NCBI RefSeq assembly: GCF_001311075.1
Contig: NZ_BBAD01000011.1
Coordinates: 1-59,431, forward strand
Reading direction: 5' to 3'
Source of the DNA: Secundilactobacillus similis DSM 23365 = JCM 2765
GTDB taxonomy: Bacteria; Bacillota; Bacilli; Lactobacillales; Lactobacillaceae
DNA: 59,431 nt
Shown here piece by piece: positions 30,793-39,836 of the stretch; position 1 is the stretch's first letter, and each line of letters starts with the position of its first letter. Below the pieces are notes generated by a model that saw only the letters and a list, made by a program, of their open reading frames with translations, did not search any database and was not told the origin of the DNA. The translations under genes and the position numbers were made by a program.

Positions 30793-30816
30793 ACTTACAC
30801 AGTAATTTGTGTAAGT
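30793..30816. promoter_or_regulatory. 24-bp operator-like palindrome
   Basis: ACTTACACA-GTAATT-TGTGTAAGT is a perfect 9-bp inverted repeat, 45 bp upstream of the S10 -35 box. The 30748-31082 gap has no credible gene, and I see nothing else in it apart from AT-rich DNA. Confidence 0.35.
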
Positions 30817-31082
30817 ATCTAAATGCTTGGGTACTTTTTGCATAGTCACTGCATTAAATCAGCCATTATGCATTGGTCGCTCATTCATTAGGTTACCAGT
30901 TAACGATTACTTCATAATACTATAGTAGTTTTGCAAGAACTTTGAACGTGCTGGGTTCACTTATGTCGGTCACAAGGTACTACTTTACACTATTTTGAAT
31001 CGTTTGGCAACGTCAGCGTCCACCACTTGATCGTAAGCGACCACCAACCTTCTCTGCCCAACTACCATTTCCTTCAGGCAAA

Positions 31083-31130
31083 CAAAAAGCACCGCCCAGA
31101 AGCCACTAAAACGGCTTTCTAAGCAGTGCT
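31083..31130 (-). terminator. Terminator of ilvD-DUF59 operon
   Basis: GCACTGCTTAGAAAGCC and GGCTTCTGGGCGGTGC pair around an eight-base loop, followed by TTTTTG on the minus strand, 12 bp after the DUF59 gene. Confidence 0.85.
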
Positions 31131-31141
31131 ACTCCCATTAA

Positions 31142-31483
31142 CTACCGAACGGCGATTCCTAATTGAATCCGGCCGACACGACTGATATTGGTCATTTGCC
31201 ATAGTGGCTTCCAGACAATATCGACTGAGACGTCGTTAATCTGATCAATTTTCTTTAACTCGGTTTTGATTTCTTCCGGTGCCGTCCCCAAACAAGCACA
31301 GCCCATTTCCGAAAAGGTCATCGTGACACTGCAATGACCGTTATCATCCAGCGACACTTCGTAAATGAAACCAAGGTTATAAATATCGACCCCGAGTTCG
31401 GGTTCCATAACCGCTTCAAAGGCTGCCTCAAGTTGATCACCGATTGCTGCCGCTCGGTCGTTGGTTTTAATGTCATCACGCAT
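31142..31483 (-). CDS. DUF59/SufT-like iron-sulfur assembly protein
   Basis: A 113-residue MIP18/DUF59-family protein with the motif EPELGVDIYNLGFIYEV and the conserved cysteine region MTFSEMGCACLG. Family members (SufT, PaaD, Cia2) help load iron-sulfur clusters into target enzymes. It lies 73 bp after ilvD with no terminator between, so the two are probably one transcript. IlvD needs an iron-sulfur cluster, so dedicated maturation is a reasonable inference. AAAGG ten bases before ATG 31483. Intact. Confidence 0.8.
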   Translation of the reverse strand: MRDDIKTNDRAAAIGDQLEAAFEAVMEPELGVDIYNLGFIYEVSLDDNGHCSVTMTFSEMGCACLGTAPEEIKTELKKIDQINDVSVDIVWKPLWQMTNISRVGRIQLGIAVR

Positions 31484-31556
31484 GTTGATCTAACCTTTCC
31501 TATCTATTATGTAGCCAAACCAGATTACTCTGGCTTGGTAGCGTCATACTATCAGT

Positions 31557-33248
31557 TTATTGTTCATCTTTTTTCCAAAAATCAGTGGTTGCCCCTTTAG
31601 CAGCGCTAGAAACTAAGTGCGCATACTTACCAAGAACGCCACGTGAGTAAAGTGGTGGTAAGACCAACTTAGCCCGCCGTTTAGCTAATTCTTCGTCAGA
31701 AACCTTCATGGTCAACTCACGCGTATCTTGGTCAATCACAACAATGTCACCGTCTTGCAGCAAGGCGATGTTACCACCATCTTGTGCTTCAGGGGCGATA
31801 TGACCAACCACGAATCCGTGACTCCCGCCAGAGAACCGACCATCAGTCAGCAAGGCCACGCTTTCACCTTGGCCCTTCCCAACTAACAGACCTGACAGAG
31901 ACAGCATTTCTGGCATCCCAGGGCCACCCTTAGGGCCAACGAACCGGACAACGACAACGTCGCCAGGAACAACTTCGTCAGCTAATACGGCGTCCACAGC
32001 ATCTTCTTCATTGTTGAAGACCTTCGCGGGACCTTCATGACGACGCGCCTTCAACCCAGACACCTTGCAGACAGCCCCTTCAGTCGACAGGTTCCCCTTC
32101 AAGATGATCAGTGGGCCATCAGCCCGACGTGGGTTCTCCAATGGCGCGATGATCTTTTGACCAGGCTTCAAGTCTGGTTCGCCAGCCAAGTTTTCAGCTA
32201 ACGTCTTACCAGTAACGGTTAAGCAGTCGCCGTGAAGCATGCCCTTTGACAAGAGGTATTTCATAACTGCTGAAACACCACCAACGTCAAAGAGGTCCTT
32301 CATCACGTACTGGCCACTCGGCTTCAAGTCAGCCAAGTGAGGCACTTTCTTTTGGAACGTGTTGAAGTCTTCGATGGTCAAATCAACGTTTGCAGCGTGC
32401 GCAATTGCCAATAAATGCAACACAGAGTTGGTTGAACCACCCAAGGCCATAACGACGGTAATGGCGTTTTCAAATGCTTCTCGAGTTAAGATGTCATGTG
32501 GCCGAATATCGTTTTCAATCAACTTCAAAACGGCTTTCCCAGCCTTTTCGCAATCCTGCTTCTTCAATTCCGTGACAGCAGGGTGTGACGCTGAGCCTGG
32601 TAAACTCATGCCCAAAGCTTCAATTGCGGAAGCCATCGTGTTGGCAGTGTACATCCCACCACAAGCACCAGGTCCAGGACAAGCGTTACATTCGATAGCA
32701 GAGACTTCATCAGATGAAATCTTACCATCGTTCCATTGACCAACCGCTTCGAATACGGAAACCAAGTCGATATCCTTACCATCTAAGTTCCCAGGTAAGA
32801 TCGTCCCACCATAAACGAAGATTGATGGCACATCTGCATTTGCCATGGCAATCACACTACCAGGCATGTTCTTATCACAGCCACCAACGGCAACGAAGGC
32901 GTCGCAGTTATGTCCCATGATTGAAACTTCCATTGAATCGGCGATCACGTCACGAGATGGTAATGAGAACCGCATCCCTTGGGTCCCCATTGAGATCCCA
33001 TCTGAAACGGTTGGCGCACCAAATTGAACGGGCCAGCCACCATCGGCTTTAACCCCCTCTTCAACCGTGTCCCCTAACCCACGAAGGTGAATGTTACAGG
33101 GGGTGTTTTCAGCCCAAGTACTAACCACACCAACGATGGGTTTCTTGAAGTCGTCATCCTTCATCCCGGTTGCCCGCATCATCGCCCGGTTTGGGGCTTT
33201 CACGATGCCATCGTATACGTGGCTATTGATTCTAAGATCTTTTGCCAT
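31557..33248 (-). CDS. ilvD: Dihydroxy-acid dehydratase
   Basis: About 563 residues. Cluster and active-site motifs are present: [31 protein letters not shown] and the C-terminal [20 protein letters not shown]. It dehydrates dihydroxy-isovalerate and dihydroxy-methylvalerate in valine and isoleucine synthesis. ATG 33248 follows GGAAGGAG; the longer frame to 33266 starts before the site. No other ilv or leu gene is in the window, and the gene sits between the S10 and fusA operons, an unusual place. A DUF59 gene follows. Confidence 0.95.
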   Translation of the reverse strand: MAKDLRINSHVYDGIVKAPNRAMMRATGMKDDDFKKPIVGVVSTWAENTPCNIHLRGLGDTVEEGVKADGGWPVQFGAPTVSDGISMGTQGMRFSLPSRDVIADSMEVSIMGHNCDAFVAVGGCDKNMPGSVIAMANADVPSIFVYGGTILPGNLDGKDIDLVSVFEAVGQWNDGKISSDEVSAIECNACPGPGACGGMYTANTMASAIEALGMSLPGSASHPAVTELKKQDCEKAGKAVLKLIENDIRPHDILTREAFENAITVVMALGGSTNSVLHLLAIAHAANVDLTIEDFNTFQKKVPHLADLKPSGQYVMKDLFDVGGVSAVMKYLLSKGMLHGDCLTVTGKTLAENLAGEPDLKPGQKIIAPLENPRRADGPLIILKGNLSTEGAVCKVSGLKARRHEGPAKVFNNEEDAVDAVLADEVVPGDVVVVRFVGPKGGPGMPEMLSLSGLLVGKGQGESVALLTDGRFSGGSHGFVVGHIAPEAQDGGNIALLQDGDIVVIDQDTRELTMKVSDEELAKRRAKLVLPPLYSRGVLGKYAHLVSSAAKGATTDFWKKDEQ

Positions 33249-33540
33249 TTGAAGCGCTCCTTCCAAAACATAGTTAAATACACGTGGTGCGTAGTTCGTA
33301 CGCCGGCGCTCTCATGTCACCAAACGACGATGGCAGTGCATTGATCACCATTTATCCAACTGGTAGTCTATCTGAACTGCTGCGTGTATTAATTAATTGC
33401 ATCAAACGTGCGGTATTGTTTACCTGCCCCTTACAAAACACGTTTGCGGCGTTAAATACCAACCTTATCAGCAGGTTGAGGCCAACGCGGGGCGCGCTGG
33501 GTCCAGAATCTTTCGACTCGGTTAACACCGCGCGTATATA
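33249..33540 (-). promoter_or_regulatory. Long ilvD leader region, class unassigned
   Basis: About 290 bases of GC-rich DNA with a GCGCG..GCGCGC hairpin near its distal end (33497-33537). A 25-codon frame (33351 to 33274) holds two Ile, two Leu and one Val and ends 25 bp before ilvD, so leader-peptide control is possible but its ribosome site is weak. The T-box consensus is absent. I could not match it to a known riboswitch. Confidence 0.35.
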
Positions 33541-33557
33541 AATATGTATTTTTTCAA

Positions 33558-33572
33558 TTACAGTTATTGTAA
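33558..33572. promoter_or_regulatory. Palindrome in AT-rich ilvD upstream region
   Basis: TTACA-GTTAT-TGTAA lies in the AT-rich stretch (33541-33680) where the ilvD promoter should be. It may be an operator. No convincing -35/-10 pair could be fixed. Confidence 0.3.
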
Positions 33573-33683
33573 AAATAATTATAATTTAATTGAATTTTAA
33601 CACAACTATCAGTGTTCTAACAGAGTTAATTGAGAGATTTGCCATAATTTAATAATTTTGTTAATTGAATGTTTGTGCTGACG

Positions 33684-34005
33684 TTTGTGTCCAGCGACAG
33701 TGTGCGGAGCGAGACGGGTTGAGAGCGTAGTGTAAGGGTACTTCGGTGAAAGCGCCCGGGTCTGGCGGTTTTATCGAAGTGCACTTACATGCAGCTCTCA
33801 GTCTCGCGCAGCACCATTCGGCGTGGTGGCCAGAAAGCGCGTGGTTGGCAAGTTTCTACAACTTCAGGAACCCTAGAAATGACAGTTTAAGTGGCGCCGA
33901 ATTTTGTAGCCTGAGAGCACCGGTTTTCGTGCGGCTTTGGCGAGCGAAGCGATGACAAACAGCCGACACTCAAAACTGCACCCAACACTTACGCTGGACA
34001 CAAAC
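33684..34005. mobile_element. ~320-bp non-coding element with terminal inverted repeats (copy A1)
   Basis: Ends are TTTGTGTCCAGCG (33684-33696) and CGCTGGACACAAA (33992-34004), a perfect 13-bp inverted repeat. The interior repeats at about 48013-48308 and has a long hairpin (GCGAGAC..GAGAGC..GTGTAAGGG with matching right arm). No reading frame of note, so it would be a miniature element moved in trans. The right end is 16 bp from the fusA terminator. No clear target duplication was seen. Confidence 0.65.
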
Positions 34006-34020
34006 AACAGTGTAATAAAC

Positions 34021-34056
34021 ACAAAAAGAGCCTCCGCAAGCGGAGACTCTTTTTGT
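34021..34056 (-). terminator. Terminator of rpsL-rpsG-fusA
   Basis: AAAAAGAGTCTCCGC-TTGC-GGAGGCTCTTTTT on the minus strand; symmetrical T and A runs make it potentially bidirectional. It lies 14 bp after fusA. Confidence 0.9.
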
Positions 34057-34069
34057 AGTGAAGATCCGG

Positions 34070-36162
34070 TTAGGCTGGGTTGCCACCGTTCTTCTTGATG
34101 ATTTCTTCTTGAATAGACTTTGGAACAGCTTCGTAGTGATCGAAAGTCATGGTGAAAGTACCACGGCCTTGTGATGCGGAACGAAGAGTAGTGGCATAAC
34201 CGAACATTTCGGCCAATGGCACGAATGAGTGAATCATTTGTGCGTTCCCACGGGCTTCCATCCCGTCAACACGACCACGACGTGCAGTAACTTGGCCCAT
34301 GATATCGCCCATGTACTCTTCTGGTACAAGGATGTCGACCTTCATGATTGGTTCCAAGATAACTGGTGCGGCAGTCTTCGAAGCGTTACGTAAAGCGATA
34401 GAAGCGGCAACCTTAAAGGCAGCTTCACTAGAATCGACTTCATGGTAACTACCATCGTATAACTTGGCCTTCAAGTCAATCAATGGGTAGCCGGCAAGAA
34501 CACCATTTTCCATTGATTCCTTAACACCTTGTTCAACTGATGCGATGTATTCACGAGGAACAACCCCACCAACGATAGCGTCTTCGAATTCGAACCCTTT
34601 ACCCTCTTCGTTAGGGGTAAATTCGATCCAAACATCACCATATTGACCTTTACCACCAGATTGGCGAACAAACTTACCTTGTGCGGAAGTTTGCTTAGTG
34701 AAGGCTTCACGGTATGAAACTTGAGGTGCACCAACAGTTGCTTCAACCTTGAATTCACGCTTCATCCGGTCGATGATGATGTCCAAGTGAAGTTCACCCA
34801 TCCCGGCGATCAAAGTTTCACCAGTTTCAGGGTTAGTTTCGGCCCGGAAAGTAGGATCTTCTTCAGAAAGCTTTTGTAAGGCGTTGTTCATCTTATCTTG
34901 GTCAGCCTTCGTCTTAGGTTCAACGGCAACCTGAATAACTGGTTCAGGGAATTCCATTGATTCCAAGTGCAATGGGTGATCAACATCGGTCAATGAATCA
35001 CCAGTAGTGGTGTTCTTCAAACCAATGGCCGCAGCGATATCACCAGAGAAGACTTCTGGGATTTCTTGACGGTGATTTGAGTGCATTTGAAGTAAACGAC
35101 CAACACGTTCACGCTTGTCCTTCGTTGAGTTCAAGACGTATGAACCAGATTCCAAAGTACCTTGGTAAACCCGGATAAACGTCAAACGACCAACGAATGG
35201 GTCAGTAGCGATCTTGAATGCCAAAGCGGCGAATGGTGCATCGTCATTGGCCTTCAATTCAACTTCTTCATCAGTATCAGGGTTAGTGGCCTTGTAAGGC
35301 TTAACGTCTAATGGTGATGGCAAGAAGTCAACCGTGGCATCCATCAACATTTGAACACCCTTGTTCTTGAAGGCAGAACCAGCAAGAACTGGGAATAATT
35401 CAAGGTTCAAGGTTGCTTTACGGATAGCTGCTTTGATTTCAGGAATGGAAATTTCTTCACCTTCAAGGTACTTTTCCATAATGCTGTCATCAACGTCGGC
35501 CAATTCTTCAATCATCGTATCGCGACGCTTTTGAGCTTCTTCCTTGTATTCATCAGGAATTTCAACCGTATCCCATTCAGCACCTAATTCGTCTTCATCG
35601 TAGATATCGGCTTTCATTTCAATCAAGTCGATGATCCTTCGAAGTCGTCTTCGGCACCAATAGGCATTTGGATTGCTAAAGCGTTAGCTTGGAGACGTTC
35701 CTTGATTGAGTTAACTGAGAAATCAAAATCAGCACCCAATTTGTCCATCTTGTTAACAAAGACGATACGGGGAACGTCGTAGTCAGAAGCTTGACGCCAA
35801 ACAGTTTCGGTTTGGGGTTCAACACCGGCTTGGGCATCCAAAACGGCAATGGCACCATCCAAAACACGCAATGAACGTTCAACTTCGACAGTGAAGTCCA
35901 CGTGCCCTGGGGTATCAATGATGTTGATCCGGTGACCCTTCCATTCGGCCGTAGTGGCTGCGGAAGTGATCGTGATCCCACGTTCTTGTTCTTGTTCCAT
36001 CCAGTCCATTTGTGAAGCACCATCATGGGTTTCACCAATTTTGTGAATCTTACCAGTATAGTACAAGATCCGTTCAGTCGTGGTAGTCTTACCAGCATCG
36101 ATATGGGCCATGATCCCGATGTTACGGGTCTTTTCTAGTGGAAAAGCTCGTGTATTAGCCAT
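34070..36162 (-). CDS. fusA: Elongation factor G (frameshifted)
   Basis: Translocation GTPase of 697 residues after correction. G1 is AHIDAGKT, G3 DTPGHVDF, G4 NKMD, and domains II-V follow, with [15 protein letters not shown] [10 protein letters not shown]. One base is missing near 35632 (GAAGG-ATCATC), ending the first frame at DFEGSST; restoring it gives [15 protein letters not shown] and continues. Essential gene, so a sequencing error is likely. It follows rpsG after a strong intercistronic hairpin with a T-run. Confidence 0.96.
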
Positions 36163-36202
36163 GTTAAATCTGTAACTCCTCTCAGTTTAATCACATTTTT
36201 AT

Positions 36203-36244
36203 AAAAAAGGGATGGCTATATTAAGGTCTTAATTTAGCCATCCC
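36203..36244 (-). terminator. Terminator-like hairpin between rpsG and fusA
   Basis: GGGATGGCTAAATTAAG-ACC-TTAATATAGCCATCCC followed by TTTTTT on the minus strand. It has all the features of a rho-independent terminator inside an operon, 40 bp before the fusA start. It may lower fusA transcription relative to rpsL-rpsG or be a regulated attenuator. Confidence 0.75.
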
Positions 36245-36323
36245 AAACAATCACTATCAACATCAATTTAACTATGCGGCGTTGTCCACCACAATCGGTG
36301 CTGACAGCGAGACAATTTGCTGA

Positions 36324-36794
36324 TTACCAGCGGTAGTGAGCAAATGCACGGTTGGCGTCGGCCATTTTGTGCGTATCTTCACGCTTCTTAACTGATGCAC
36401 CAGTGTTGTTGGCAGCATCCATGATTTCACGTGCAAGACGTTCAGTCATTGTGTGTTCCCCACGTGAACGTGAGTATTGAACAAGCCAACGAAGGCCTAA
36501 AGTTGAACGACGATCTGGACGAACTTCGATCGGAACTTGGTAGTTAGAACCACCAACACGACGAGCCTTAACTTCCAGAACAGGCATAACATTCTTCATT
36601 GCTTCGTCAAATACTTCAACTGGATCGTTGCCAGTTTCAGTCTTAATTAAATCAAATGCACCATATAAAATTTGTGATGCAGTGCCTCGCTTACCATCTA
36701 ACATCAAGCGGTTAATCAAACGAGTAACCATCTTTGAGTTGTAGATTGGATCAGGAAGGACTTCACGTTTTTGGACGTTTCCTTTTCTTGGCAT
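36324..36794 (-). CDS. rpsG: 30S ribosomal protein S7
   Basis: A 156-residue S7 ([40 protein letters not shown]). It organises the 3' domain of 16S rRNA and, in E. coli, represses the str operon. GGAGG lies before ATG 36794. Intact. Confidence 0.98.
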   Translation of the reverse strand: MPRKGNVQKREVLPDPIYNSKMVTRLINRLMLDGKRGTASQILYGAFDLIKTETGNDPVEVFDEAMKNVMPVLEVKARRVGGSNYQVPIEVRPDRRSTLGLRWLVQYSRSRGEHTMTERLAREIMDAANNTGASVKKREDTHKMADANRAFAHYRW

Positions 36795-36830
36795 TACTTA
36801 ATATCCTCCTTGTTGGAACTTAGTATTATC

Positions 36831-37244
36831 TTAAGCCTTAGGCTTCTTTGTACCGTACTTAGAACGGCTTTGGCGACGATCGTCAACACCGGCAGTATCT
36901 AAAGCACCACGGATGATGTGGTAACGTACCCCAGGTAAATCCTTAACACGACCACCACGAATTAAAACAACACTATGTTCTTGCAAGTTGTGACCGATAC
37001 CAGGAATGTAGGCAGTCACTTCGATCAAGTTCGACAAACGAACACGAGCGTACTTCCGCAAAGCAGAGTTAGGCTTCTTTGGTGTCATCGTACCGACACG
37101 GGTAGCCACACCACGCTTTTGGGGTGCAGGATTGTTCACTTGCTTCTTCTTGTAACTGTTATACCCATAGTTCAAAGCTGGGGCATTTGATTTAGAACTT
37201 CTAGATTTACGACCTTTACGAACCAATTGGTTGATTGTAGGCAT
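36831..37244 (-). CDS. rpsL: 30S ribosomal protein S12
   Basis: A 137-residue S12 ([39 protein letters not shown]). The lysines in the PKKPNS and [13 protein letters not shown] loops, where streptomycin-resistance changes arise, appear wild type. First gene of the str operon with a ~160-base leader. Intact. Confidence 0.98.
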   Translation of the reverse strand: MPTINQLVRKGRKSRSSKSNAPALNYGYNSYKKKQVNNPAPQKRGVATRVGTMTPKKPNSALRKYARVRLSNLIEVTAYIPGIGHNLQEHSVVLIRGGRVKDLPGVRYHIIRGALDTAGVDDRRQSRSKYGTKKPKA

Positions 37245-37407
37245 CTAAGAGTCCTCCTTCCTTTTGTCTAATTTAGATTTTAAGTCCACACATCCAGGTG
37301 ATTCATTTTTGGGTAAAAATAAAAGCCAGATGCACGTATAAGTCGTGCTATGTTTTCCGTCAGCATGTCTGCGTAGCAGAAACCGGTCTACAAAAAGCAC
37401 CTTTAAA

Positions 37408-37436
37408 ATAATACCATGGCAATTTGGGACTGTCAA
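37408..37436 (-). promoter_or_regulatory. Promoter of rpsL-rpsG-fusA
   Basis: TTGACA (37436-37431), 17 bp, TATTAT (37413-37408) on the minus strand: near-consensus. The leader to rpsL (37245-37403) has small hairpins only. Confidence 0.9.
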
Positions 37437-37544
37437 CGATAACTTCTGATTTCACACTGGTTAACGCTATGTTAACTGATCTGCCTTTTATCCGTAAAAA
37501 CTCCCTCCGTATTGCGCACGTAGTTAACTGAAAGGAGTGACATC

Positions 37545-38222
37545 ATGGCTTTATTTGCACAACTCATTATCGGGACAGTTATCGGTTCATTTCTGTTCGC
37601 CACTTTCAGTCGGGTTCAGATCGGTCAAACCTGTCTCACCCCTGCGCGTTCCTACTGTGATCACTGCCAACATCAGCTAGGTTGGGGGGAGTTAATCCCC
37701 ATCATTTCTTATCTTTACTTACGCGGCCGCTGTCGCTATTGCCGAACCGTCATCACACCATGGACTTTAATCGTTGAAGGTTATTTCGGCCTACTGGCAA
37801 TTGCTTGGCAACCAACGCTGACAGCCACCTGCATGACGTTGATTGGTGGCCTATTGTGCTTCATGAGTCTGCACGACTTGGCAACAATGCGAGTGCCAAG
37901 TTTGTATTTCTACCTCGTCATGCTTTGTGCGAGTCTCACGCACCTCTCTAATCTGACGTGGTGGCACGTTGGCTTAATCGCTTGTTGGCTACTTTTTCAA
38001 CTACTACCTGATACCAATCGCTACTTTGGCGCCGGTGATGTCGATTTAGGTTTAAGTTTTGCAATTCTATTCAACCTTTACCACCTTGCCTGGCTGTTGT
38101 TGATTGCCAGTTGTACGGCGCTACTAGTCGCCATCGTTAGCGGACAACGACAGCTACCATTTATCCCGTTTTTAACTGCTGGTTATTTAACATTGGTGTT
38201 TGTTAATTTGGTGAGATTTTGA
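37545..38222 (+). CDS. comC: Type IV prepilin peptidase (competence-type)
   Basis: A 225-residue A24-family peptidase, an integral membrane protein with about seven segments. It has the cytoplasmic zinc-type pairs CDHC and CRYC and the two catalytic aspartates in SLHDLATM and GAGDVDLG. It cleaves and N-methylates prepilin-like proteins of the DNA-uptake pseudopilus. AAAGGAG precedes ATG 37545. One of the few plus-strand genes here; divergent from rpsL and followed by its own terminator. Intact, so competence machinery may be functional. Confidence 0.88.
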   Translation: MALFAQLIIGTVIGSFLFATFSRVQIGQTCLTPARSYCDHCQHQLGWGELIPIISYLYLRGRCRYCRTVITPWTLIVEGYFGLLAIAWQPTLTATCMTLIGGLLCFMSLHDLATMRVPSLYFYLVMLCASLTHLSNLTWWHVGLIACWLLFQLLPDTNRYFGAGDVDLGLSFAILFNLYHLAWLLLIASCTALLVAIVSGQRQLPFIPFLTAGYLTLVFVNLVRF

Positions 38223-38229
38223 CAGATAA

Positions 38230-38281
38230 AAACAGCCTCAGCTCAACTGCTAAATACCGACTGTTGAACCGAGGCTGTCTT
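38230..38281 (+). terminator. Terminator of prepilin peptidase gene
   Basis: ACAGCCTCAGCTCAAC and GTTGAACCGAGGCTGT pair around a ~15-base loop, followed by CTTTG. It also lies 25 bp after the stop of the converging NTF2 gene. Confidence 0.65.
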
Positions 38282-38305
38282 TGAATAGTTATCAATCCGA
38301 CCATG

Positions 38306-38698
38306 CTAATTAAGGTTCGCCGTGTCCAGATAATCGTCCCATTTGATAACGCGTTTATTTTGAATCTTAACAATCGAAAGAAACTTCATGCCAGGACCTT
38401 GCTTGTAGTGTACGGCGTAATCCATGATCAACGTCGTCACCCCTGCAGTAGTGTCTCTGTAGATATTGGCGAATTCAGCGCCGGTTTCCGGTGCATCGTA
38501 GGCTTCAAACCACGTTTTGTACGCTGCTTTCGTCATTTGATGTGGGAATCCCGGAAAATGGTCATGGAACGTGAACGTGGTCTCGTCTGAAATTGCGTCC
38601 CAGAATGTCTCAGCAGCAACATCAGCTTGCATCCCTTGCATCATGAGATTTAAAAAATAGATTGAATATTGATTATAACCATCTGGATAAGTTGTCAT
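38306..38698 (-). CDS. NTF2/SnoaL-like protein
   Basis: A 130-residue alpha-beta barrel protein of the NTF2/SnoaL-like type (FHDHFPGFPHQMTKAAYKTW; HYKQGPGMKFLSIVKIQNKR). Such proteins are small-molecule enzymes or ligand binders; function unassigned. It lies downstream of the WYL regulator remnant, with the palindrome TGACAGGGTCTGTCA between them, so it is the likely target of that regulator. Intact. Confidence 0.65.
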   Translation of the reverse strand: MTTYPDGYNQYSIYFLNLMMQGMQADVAAETFWDAISDETTFTFHDHFPGFPHQMTKAAYKTWFEAYDAPETGAEFANIYRDTTAGVTTLIMDYAVHYKQGPGMKFLSIVKIQNKRVIKWDDYLDTANLN

Positions 38699-38819
38699 TG
38701 TATCGACCTGCTTTCAAAATTGATCATCAGATTGAGGCATTGCTTAACCATACGACAATAACCGTTTCGTCCAATTAACGTCGCCTCAACCCAATGACTG
38801 AATCATACAGGGATTTACT

Positions 38820-38834
38820 TGACAGGGTCTGTCA
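38820..38834. promoter_or_regulatory. Operator palindrome of WYL regulator
   Basis: TGACAG-GGT-CTGTCA is a perfect 6-bp inverted repeat between the WYL gene stop (38839) and the NTF2-like gene (38698). A TATGAT box lies downstream of it on the minus strand. Its position suits control of the NTF2-like gene. Confidence 0.5.
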
Positions 38835-38838
38835 GCTT

Positions 38839-39741
38839 TTAATAATTCGCCAAAATTTTTTGAACTTCACTTCGCAATTGATCTCTTAACGATTGAGGTG
38901 CCAAGACCGTCAACCCGCTCCCAAATGACAATAAGTAGGTCACCATCCAGTCACCTTCATTAACCATTGTTACAACTTCAAACTCGCCCGACTTGTTTTG
39001 GTTGATATCCGATTTCGGAAACGCCTCAAAAACCCGGTACTTTAACCGCTCCGCCAACCGCAATCTCACCTGAATTTGCGGCACTGGGGTCGATTGTACC
39101 GTTGATTCAGTTAACCACGGTTGACCGGTTACTTCCGGATGGTCCGTTTGTTCGACATTTAGGTCACTCAATCTGGTCAATTTAAAGCTGCAAGTCGCTT
39201 TGCGTTCAATTGAATAACCCGTCAGATACCACGCATTGTTCTTGAACACCACCCGAAACGGGTAAACTTCACGATTAGAAACCTCATTTTTGGCGTTCAA
39301 ATACTGAAAGTTAATAAACTAGTGATTGAGAATTGCCGACCTTAATTGTGCAAGAATCACTTCTTGCACATCGTCTTTCCGCCAAGCGGTTGGGTCAATC
39401 TTCAACCAGTCGACTGGTGATTGCTGAAAAACGGCCGATAACTTAGTCAATGTTTGATCATCTTGAACATCTAGGTCCCGCATATTCTTCAACGACGTTA
39501 ATATATCGATCTGCTCGTCCTTATTAACGAGTGCTTTACTAATTTTAAATTCTGGTAAAAACGAAATACCACCATTTCTACCATGTGACGTATAGATTGG
39601 AATGACCGCAGCACTCAGCGTATCAATATAGCGATAAATTGTTCGCACCGAAACGGCTAACTGTTCCAATAATTGTTCGGCTGTCACTTGATCATGATTT
39701 AATAGGATATAAATCATGTTTAATAACTTTTCCGATTTAAT
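38839..39741 (-). pseudogene. YafY/WYL-domain transcriptional regulator with in-frame TAG
   Basis: N-terminal helix-turn-helix (LLNHDQVTAEQLLEQLAVSV RTIYRYIDTL region), a middle domain and a C-terminal WYL domain (YPFRVVFKNNAWYLTGYSIE). A TAG at 39321-39319 interrupts the frame without any shift: AILNH-stop-FINFQYLNAKNEV. CAG to TAG would explain it. The expected start codon is also odd: a GGGGG site lies seven bases before ATT at 39741, where ATG-Lys-Ser would be normal. Either two substitutions are errors or the gene is decaying. Confidence 0.7.
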
Positions 39742-39790
39742 GACGCATCCCCCACAGTAAGTCTCTCTTCTACAAAACCAATTATGTACG

Positions 39791-39830
39791 CAAAAAGGCC
39801 CGAAAGCCAACTGACTTTCGAGCCTTTTCT
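39791..39830 (-). terminator. Terminator of rpoBC
   Basis: AAAAGGCTCGAAAGTC-AGTTG-GCTTTCGGGCCTTTTT on the minus strand, 7 bp after rpoC. Confidence 0.9.
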
Positions 39831-39836
39831 AAATGT

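Noticed and set aside
33249..33540. T-box riboswitch for ilvD
   Set aside because: The conserved GGTGGTACCGCG antiterminator sequence is absent, unlike the clear one upstream of serS.
33284..33541. 85-aa plus-strand frame opposite the ilvD leader
   Set aside because: No ribosome site, and the sequence is better explained as the structured leader of ilvD on the other strand.
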